A stretch of DNA of 64,000 bases from assembly GCA_964488865.1 (NCBI GenBank), contig CAZAWR010000006.1, positions 124,001 to 188,000 on the forward strand. Direction: 5' to 3'. The position numbers and the translations under genes are program-made. Of this stretch, positions 59,222 to 64,000 are shown in pieces. Below the pieces are notes generated by a model. The model was given only the letters and a program-made list of their open reading frames with translations, searched no databases and was not told the origin of the DNA. Position 1 is the first letter of the stretch. Every line of letters begins with the position of its first letter. Source of the DNA: MWCO01 sp964488865. Its GTDB lineage: Bacteria > Myxococcota_A > Polyangia > Polyangiales > Polyangiaceae.

Positions 59222-60166
59222 TCACCGAATCCGGTCGTCGAGAAACTCCTCGACGTTCCGCACGGTCTTCGCGCGATCCAGCTCGTTGAAGATCTCGTGG
59301 TAGGAGCCTTCCTTGACGACCATTTCACAGGATGACGCTGCCGCACAGAAGTCGGACTGGGCCGTCTTGTCCACCCAGGCTTCCTCGCCAGCTTGCAGCA
59401 CCAACACGGGCTCGGCAAAGAGCGCCACGTCGGCGCGCACGCGGTCGAACCCCGTGTAGGCGGCGAACACCCAGCCCCACGTGGGATTTCCTATCCAAAC
59501 GGTCGGGTCGTCGAGCCACCGGTCGTAGTAGTCGCAGTCGTGCGTGGTCTTGTTCTCCTCGCACGTTTCCTTCTCGCCCGTGTTGGCCTCATAGGGCTCC
59601 TGGCCCTTGCCGTTGTCGATCATCCCCTGCGCCACCGCCTTGACCGTGTCCGCCGACATGGTCGACGGCAACCCGTACATGGGGGCGCTGAAGGCGTACG
59701 CCGAAACGACCCCAGGGTGAAGCTGCGCGAAGCGCGTCGAGACGAACGCGCCCATGCTGTGGGCCATGACGACGACGGGCAAGCCCGGCTCGGCAAGCTG
59801 CTCGATGACCTGCTTCATGTCGCAGACATGCTGCGTGTCGAAGTCGTCGGCGTGGGCGCGCGGCCCATCGGACTTGCCCTGCCCGTAGTGGTCGAACATC
59901 ACGACGTGCCACGGCCGATCGATCAGGTCGACGACGTGCTCGTAGCGCGCGGTGTAGTCCGTCCGTCCATTGGCGAACACGAGGGTGGCGGTGGCTGGCG
60001 CGCCGGTCCACGTCCACCGCTTGTACGCGATCTTCCCGGTGCAAGCGCTGATCGTCCCCTCCGACGCGACGAAGCTGCCGGACGCCCCGGGGTCAGGGGT
60101 CGCGTCGTCACTTCCGCATCCGACCAAGGCAAGTCCCACGGTCACGAGCCAGGCCACGCGTCTCAT
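59222..60166 (-). CDS. Alpha/beta hydrolase lipoprotein (monoacylglycerol lipase-like)
   Basis: A 314-residue exported serine hydrolase of the hydrolase-4 group. Lipoprotein signal (VAWLVTVGLALVGCGSDD). Nucleophile elbow VVVMAHSMGAF near residue 130, the oxyanion region LVFANGRTDYTARYEHVV with FDHYGQGKSDGP, the acid probably in VLVLQAGEEAWVDK, and the His in KEGSYHEIFNEL. An insertion with four Cys (EKETCEENKTTHDCDYYDRW, AAASSCEMVV) may be disulfide-linked. Likely acts on lipids or lysophospholipids at the outer surface. ATG at 60166 follows GGAGGGTGAC. Confidence 0.87.
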   Translation of the reverse strand: MRRVAWLVTVGLALVGCGSDDATPDPGASGSFVASEGTISACTGKIAYKRWTWTGAPATATLVFANGRTDYTARYEHVVDLIDRPWHVVMFDHYGQGKSDGPRAHADDFDTQHVCDMKQVIEQLAEPGLPVVVMAHSMGAFVSTRFAQLHPGVVSAYAFSAPMYGLPSTMSADTVKAVAQGMIDNGKGQEPYEANTGEKETCEENKTTHDCDYYDRWLDDPTVWIGNPTWGWVFAAYTGFDRVRADVALFAEPVLVLQAGEEAWVDKTAQSDFCAAASSCEMVVKEGSYHEIFNELDRAKTVRNVEEFLDDRIR

Positions 60167-60230
60167 GTCACCCTCCGTGGGTGGAGCATACCACCGCGAC
60201 GCGGATCGGTCCGACCAACCGCTCGACCGC

Positions 60231-61934
60231 CTACAAACACAGCAGCGTCGAACGGATGGTGCGCAGGGCCTGAAGGATGTTCGTCTTCCCCGCGTTGGCG
60301 GTCACCGTCAGCGTTCCCCCCGACGCCGCCGGAACCTGATTCCACCACTCTTGGTCCTCCGACGTCGAATCCGTGCCGACCGCGATGATGTGCGTGACCA
60401 CGGAGGGAGAGCCTGTGTATCCGGCCGTGGCAGCGGCCACCGCCTGCGCGACGGTCTCCGAGGCGCACGCGAAGCCCATGCCCCCATCGTTGATCATCAC
60501 GACGGCGCCGGGCGACGTGGGCTGTGCGGCGGTAGCCCACGTTCGAACGATGCCGATGGCGCCACCGAGGGGTCCTATGATCACGCTCGCGTTGTCCGCC
60601 TCCTTGCCCGTCATGCTCGCCACGATGGGACCCGCGTTGGCAGGCAACAACGCAATCGACACGTCTGGTGCCGCGTAGCTTGGCGCTCCACACAGCGCGT
60701 AGCCACCGCTCGTGCGAGGGTAGTACATCACGCCCACGCTCAACCCCGCTGAATCCGCGTCCTGCACGAAGGTCTCCACGGCGCCCAATTGCGCTTGGAA
60801 CCGCGTCTCGGTCCCCCCCGTCGTGGACATGGATCCCGACGTGTCGAGCAGGATCAACATGCCGCTCGGGGTGCAGTTCGGGCACTGACCCCCGACACAC
60901 GACCCGAAGGAGCAAGCGTTGTTGCACTGCCCGCAGTGGTCCTCGTCGGTGTTCGTGTTCACACAACGATTCCCGCACACGGTAGGAAGCGCAGGCGGAC
61001 AAACGCAGGTTCCCGCTTGGCAGGTCGCACCCGTTGGACACGCTTGCCCACAGCCTCCGCAGTGCGCAGCGTCGGTCTGGGTGTTCACGCAAACCGCGCC
61101 GCACGCCAACTGCGACCCAGGGCACTCGCAGACGCCGTCGACGCAACTGGCGCCAGGCGGGCAGGCGTTGTTGCACGCTCCGCAGTGCGCCTCGCTCGTG
61201 CTCTTGTCCACGCACTCCGAGCCGCAAGTGCTCGCGGGCGGGCATGCGCAGGCGCCGCTCTGGCAAACCGTCAGCCCGGGGCAAGGCGCGGCTTCGTCGG
61301 GGGTGCCGTCGCAGTCGTTGTCCTTCCCATCACAAACTTCCGTCAATCCCGGGTGCCGGTCCGGGTCCGCATCGTCGCAGTCGCCACCACCACACACGAT
61401 GGGCGCGTGTTCGTCTCCGTCCTTGTCCAGGAGGTCGAACGTGCACGTCGCCGTGGCGTCGTCGCACCGAACGTTGGCCTTGCAGGGGTCGTTGCCCCAT
61501 ACGGCGAGACAGGGATCCTCGTTGGCGCAGACCGGGCCGCTGATGCAGCCTGCCACGGGGTCGCAGATCAGACCGTCGGGGCAAGGTCCCAGCGCATGGG
61601 CGCACACGCCGTGGACGCAGCTATCGATCGTGCAATCGATCAAGTCGTCACAACCGCCGGGGCACTCGGGCGTGCCCGTGCCGCCGGTGCCGCCCGTCGT
61701 GCTGCCGCCGGTGCCGCCCGTCGTGCTGCCGCCGGTGCCGCCCGTCGCACCGGTCGCGCTTCCACCCGTGCCGGCGGACGCATCCGTGTCGGAAGTCCCT
61801 CCCGTCCCCGCCACACCTGCGCCGCCTCCCGTCGCGGGCGGGCTCTTGCCCGAAAGCCCGGCGTCGTCTCCCCCGCTGCAGGCGGACGCCAACCATCCAG
61901 AAAGAACCAAGCCAAGAATGCGCGCGAAGGACAT
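60231..61934 (-). CDS. VWA-domain lipoprotein with Cys-rich repeats and MopE-like calcium motifs
   Basis: A 567-residue surface lipoprotein. Lipoprotein signal (ARILGLVLSGWLASACSGG), a Gly/Thr-rich linker (GGTGGSTTGGTGGSTTGG), then a Cys-rich part (about residues 90-325) with DCTIDSCVHGVC, the GGGDCDDADPDRHPGLTEVC/CDGKDNDCDGTPDE motif of the MopE/putative metal-binding type, and repeats of the kind CGSECVDKSTSEAHCGAC. The C-terminal VWA domain has the MIDAS DTSGSMSTTGG and ends in STLLCL. Probably binds calcium and adhesive ligands. ATG at 61934 follows GGAGGAGGT, one of the strongest ribosome sites in the window. Confidence 0.9.
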   Translation of the reverse strand: MSFARILGLVLSGWLASACSGGDDAGLSGKSPPATGGGAGVAGTGGTSDTDASAGTGGSATGATGGTGGSTTGGTGGSTTGGTGGTGTPECPGGCDDLIDCTIDSCVHGVCAHALGPCPDGLICDPVAGCISGPVCANEDPCLAVWGNDPCKANVRCDDATATCTFDLLDKDGDEHAPIVCGGGDCDDADPDRHPGLTEVCDGKDNDCDGTPDEAAPCPGLTVCQSGACACPPASTCGSECVDKSTSEAHCGACNNACPPGASCVDGVCECPGSQLACGAVCVNTQTDAAHCGGCGQACPTGATCQAGTCVCPPALPTVCGNRCVNTNTDEDHCGQCNNACSFGSCVGGQCPNCTPSGMLILLDTSGSMSTTGGTETRFQAQLGAVETFVQDADSAGLSVGVMYYPRTSGGYALCGAPSYAAPDVSIALLPANAGPIVASMTGKEADNASVIIGPLGGAIGIVRTWATAAQPTSPGAVVMINDGGMGFACASETVAQAVAAATAGYTGSPSVVTHIIAVGTDSTSEDQEWWNQVPAASGGTLTVTANAGKTNILQALRTIRSTLLCL

Positions 61935-61950
61935 CGATACCTCCTCCAAC

Positions 61951-62097
61951 ATGGTACGCGAAACCATCGTGCGTCCACCCATGTTCGTCACGGGCGCATG
62001 CAGGTGGACGCAGCTTCGTGGCAAGGTCCGGAAGCACGAGCAGCGCATCACCCAGCTGGAGCAGCGTGTGAACGAGATCTCGACGAAGACGGGTTAG
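61951..62097 (+). CDS. Small frame with coiled-coil-like end, unknown
   Basis: A 48-residue frame from ATG 61951 whose second half (VRKHEQRITQLEQRVNEIST) has heptad spacing like a short coiled coil. It lies head-to-head with the VWA lipoprotein gene in its 5' leader and lacks a ribosome binding site. It may be a remnant of a longer coiled-coil gene. Low support. Confidence 0.25.
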   Translation: MVRETIVRPPMFVTGACRWTQLRGKVRKHEQRITQLEQRVNEISTKTG

Positions 62098-62210
62098 GTG
62101 GCCAAGGGCCGAGGTTGGCCGTTATTCCGCCCTGCGCAGGGGAGACTGTGGCACGTAGACAGACCGATGAAGGGCGAAACGCCGTGACAGCCCGCGCGGC
62201 TCCCTGCTCG

Positions 62211-63128
62211 TCACGATGAACGCTCCCCACGCGCCCGCGTGGCAAGCGCCAAGCCCACCACGATGATCGCCCCTGCAACCATCACGCGACCGGTGGGCAG
62301 CACACCGAGCAACCACCACGACGCGAGCGCCGCGATGGGAGGCTGGGCGTAGACGTACGTGGCGACAAGCGAGCTCTCCGCGCGGGATAGCGCCCAGGCG
62401 TTGAGCAAGTAGGCCCCGACCGTGGGCCCGAACACCACGAACACGATGGAACCGGCGGCCGACACCGGCAGCGCGAACCAATCGACGGCGAGGGTGGGAC
62501 CGAGCGTGATCGGCAGCGCCTCGAGGGCGCCCAGGAGCATGACCCACGCCACGGTGCGCAGCGAGCCGAGCTTCGCGATCGTCCTTCCCGCCAGCACGAG
62601 ATACAGCGCGTAGGATGCGGTGTTGGCCACGAGCATGGCGTTGCCGACGAAGCGGGCGTTGGAGGCGTCGAAGCGTTCCGCGCCGACGAGGACCGCGCTT
62701 CCGGCCAGGGCGATGCCAACGCCGGCGAGCCGCTGCCAGCGGGGCTTCTCCCTGCCGAGAAGCAAGGCGGCGCCCGCGGTGAAGGGCGGAATGAGCAGCA
62801 CGGCGACCGTGGCGTTGATGGGACCGCTTCGCGCGAGGCCTCCGACGAAGAGCAATTGGTTGATGCTGACGCCGAGGGCAGCGAGGCCGGCGAGGCGCGC
62901 GAGGTCGGAGAAGGCGGGGGGCCGTTCGCGGTGAAGGCCGGCGAGAAGCGCGAGGATCGGCGCGCCGAGCGCAAGACGAATCCCGATGAGAGCCGCCGGC
63001 GTCATGTGCTGAAGCAGAGAAGCGCCCGCCACCGGCCAGAGGGCAAAGAGCAGTTGCACGGACAGCAGCGCCACGTGCACGCGGGCACGATGCCGGCCGT
63101 GATCGACAGGAGGCGGCGTGGCGGGCAT
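62211..63128 (-). CDS. EamA/DMT-family transporter
   Basis: A 305-residue inner-membrane exporter with two EamA repeats, about ten helices. Motifs: LFALWPVAGASLLQHMTPAA, LIGIRLALGAPILALLAGL, ALGVSINQLLFVGGLARSGP and the second-repeat ending SSLVATYVYAQPPIAALASW. Substrate unknown; members export amino acids, purines or other metabolites. The N-terminus is hydrophilic and short. It is not close in sequence to the other EamA protein at 43585. No adjacent regulator. Confidence 0.92.
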   Translation of the reverse strand: MPATPPPVDHGRHRARVHVALLSVQLLFALWPVAGASLLQHMTPAALIGIRLALGAPILALLAGLHRERPPAFSDLARLAGLAALGVSINQLLFVGGLARSGPINATVAVLLIPPFTAGAALLLGREKPRWQRLAGVGIALAGSAVLVGAERFDASNARFVGNAMLVANTASYALYLVLAGRTIAKLGSLRTVAWVMLLGALEALPITLGPTLAVDWFALPVSAAGSIVFVVFGPTVGAYLLNAWALSRAESSLVATYVYAQPPIAALASWWLLGVLPTGRVMVAGAIIVVGLALATRARGERSS

Positions 63129-63352
63129 GGGAGCGGGTCCGATTGTAGATCCCCACCGAGCCGGGGCGAGCGAAGCGCTGTCGTGCCTTGGGGGCCGACG
63201 ATGATGCGCTCACGACGGGACGGACAGGAAGTCGAAACGAGAGGGAGGTGTTGCGGGGAAGAGAGCGAGGTGTTCGCGGCCCACGAGAGGTCGACAAGGT
63301 CACCACCTGGCGGCGGGCCAACGTGGGATTCCCAAGCGCCGACCTGCCCCCC

Positions 63353-64000
63353 CTACTCTCGACGCTTGAAGCGTGCTTCCAGGATCGGATAGCCCTCGTG
63401 CATCGGTGCGATCACTTCCAGGATCACGCGCCGCATCCATCTGCGGACCGCTGCGTTCGTCGATGGGCCGTCCTCACTGGAGACGTCGATGCTCGAACTC
63501 TCCCATTGCGCGGTGTCCTTCCCGACCTTCAGCCCAAGCCCGTTCACCCCGACCAGCACCGCGCCCAGCGTCGCCGCATCCGGCACGGCCCGATCGTCCC
63601 GAAAGCGAACCACGACGCGAACGGAACACGTCGACATCGGCGCGATTCGGAGGACTCCCTCGTACCCCTCCACCGCGAACGCGAACGACTTCAACCACAC
63701 AAGCTCCCGTCGAACGGCACGTCTGCCGAGCGGATATCGCAAGAAGATCCCCGTCAACGTGCTTGCCACGGCGATCACGCCTCCAGCGATTTGCAGCGGC
63801 GCGGAGGAAACGAGAGACACGACCGCCACGCCTCCCCCGCCCCCGACGAGCAATAACACCACCATCCAACCGATAGCCGCCGCATCGTCCGCCGCGATGG
63901 CTTCGCGCAGGTGCGCGTACCCATCGTCGCTTTCCTCCTGATGCCGTTTCCTCTCCTGCAAGGACGACTCCGCGGCCCCGCGAGCGGCGAGCGCGGCAAA
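63353..64000 (-). CDS. Membrane protein of unknown function (5' end outside window)
   Basis: The frame stays open to the window edge at 64000, so the start may lie outside; a TTG at 63961 is the first candidate inside. Two hydrophobic helices (IGWMVVLLLVGGGGGVAVVS, LQIAGGVIAVASTLTGIFLR) are followed by a soluble domain (about 110 residues; CSVRVVVRFRDDRAVPDAAT) and a basic helical end. No domain recognised. Reverse strand, same as the EamA gene, 224 bases upstream of it. Confidence 0.6.
   Translation of the reverse strand, partial: FAALAARGAAESSLQERKRHQEESDDGYAHLREAIAADDAAAIGWMVVLLLVGGGGGVAVVSLVSSAPLQIAGGVIAVASTLTGIFLRYPLGRRAVRRELVWLKSFAFAVEGYEGVLRIAPMSTCSVRVVVRFRDDRAVPDAATLGAVLVGVNGLGLKVGKDTAQWESSSIDVSSEDGPSTNAAVRRWMRRVILEVIAPMHEGYPILEARFKRRE

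Noticed and set aside
56829..59303. Long plus-strand frame opposite the aminotransferase-GNAT gene
   Set aside because: Antisense shadow; no domain, whereas the reverse frame carries full PLP motifs.
1..64000. Search for tRNA, rRNA, riboswitches, integrases and insertion sequences
   Set aside because: No cloverleaf-like GTTCGAATC arm with matching acceptor, no rRNA-like stretch and no transposase motif was seen by eye. Weak or degenerate ones could be missed.

Overview
The window is high-GC DNA that reads as a chromosomal segment of a myxobacterium (Myxococcota, most likely the Polyangiales side). This rests on several features: two proteins end in MYXO-CTERM sorting tails (short Cys motif, hydrophobic helix, Arg-rich end), there are many lipoproteins with Gly/Thr-rich or Asp/Gly-rich linkers, one Ser/Thr kinase carries the variant catalytic motif HRDVSPQN, and an AgmX/PglI-like C-terminal domain is present. 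No rRNA, tRNA, integrase, transposase or CRISPR array was found, so this is ordinary chromosome with many secreted and envelope proteins rather than an island. The species cannot be named from the sequence.

Layout. 0-4.3 kb: the end of a Ctc/L25 ribosomal protein gene, prs, an AbiEi/AbiEii toxin-antitoxin pair with a palindromic operator on its promoter, and a GYF-GAF protein. 4.5-7.1 kb: a thioredoxin-like membrane protein, a MepA-type murein endopeptidase and a 1.2 kb gene-free stretch holding a regular 43-bp tandem repeat in which every unit is a potential hairpin. 7.5-13.7 kb: a tight run scoA-scoB-folC followed by two multi-pass GT-C-like membrane proteins. 13.7-18.3 kb: TIGR01777 epimerase, class II photolyase, bacterioferritin and another membrane GT-C-like protein. 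18.9-23.5 kb: a thiolase-like protein without the usual nucleophile, a GT2 glycosyltransferase and a TMTC-like TPR membrane protein.

23.5-37.9 kb is dominated by exported proteins: lipoproteins, a pectate lyase with MYXO-CTERM, a PhnD-like binding protein, a VWA lipoprotein, an M48 peptidase, a 36-repeat cysteine-rich lipoprotein, an M23 peptidase with MYXO-CTERM and a LEA14-like lipoprotein. 38.0-46.6 kb looks like a lipid-handling neighbourhood: two adjacent FadL-type porins and a beta-propeller lipoprotein in one overlapping operon, a PhaC-like alpha/beta hydrolase, an EamA transporter and an acyl-CoA ligase. Palindromes sit at the promoters of the porin operon and of the hydrolase. 46.6-64 kb holds an RCC1-tailed Ser/Thr kinase, a second kinase with an N-terminal membrane module, several lipoproteins, a GH26 mannanase-like lipoprotein, an aminotransferase fused to an acetyltransferase, a lipase-like lipoprotein, a VWA lipoprotein with Cys-rich repeats and a second EamA transporter.

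How they fit together: the pectate lyase and GH26 enzyme suggest attack on plant polysaccharides, and MepA, M23 and M48 act on envelope or protein substrates. The FadL, acyl-CoA ligase, CoA-transferase and PhaC-like genes fit uptake and storage of lipid or ketone-body carbon. The strongest candidates for something undescribed are the 36-unit cysteine array, the 43-bp hairpin array, the aminotransferase-GNAT fusion, and a heptad-phased dispersed repeat present at two and probably three loci.
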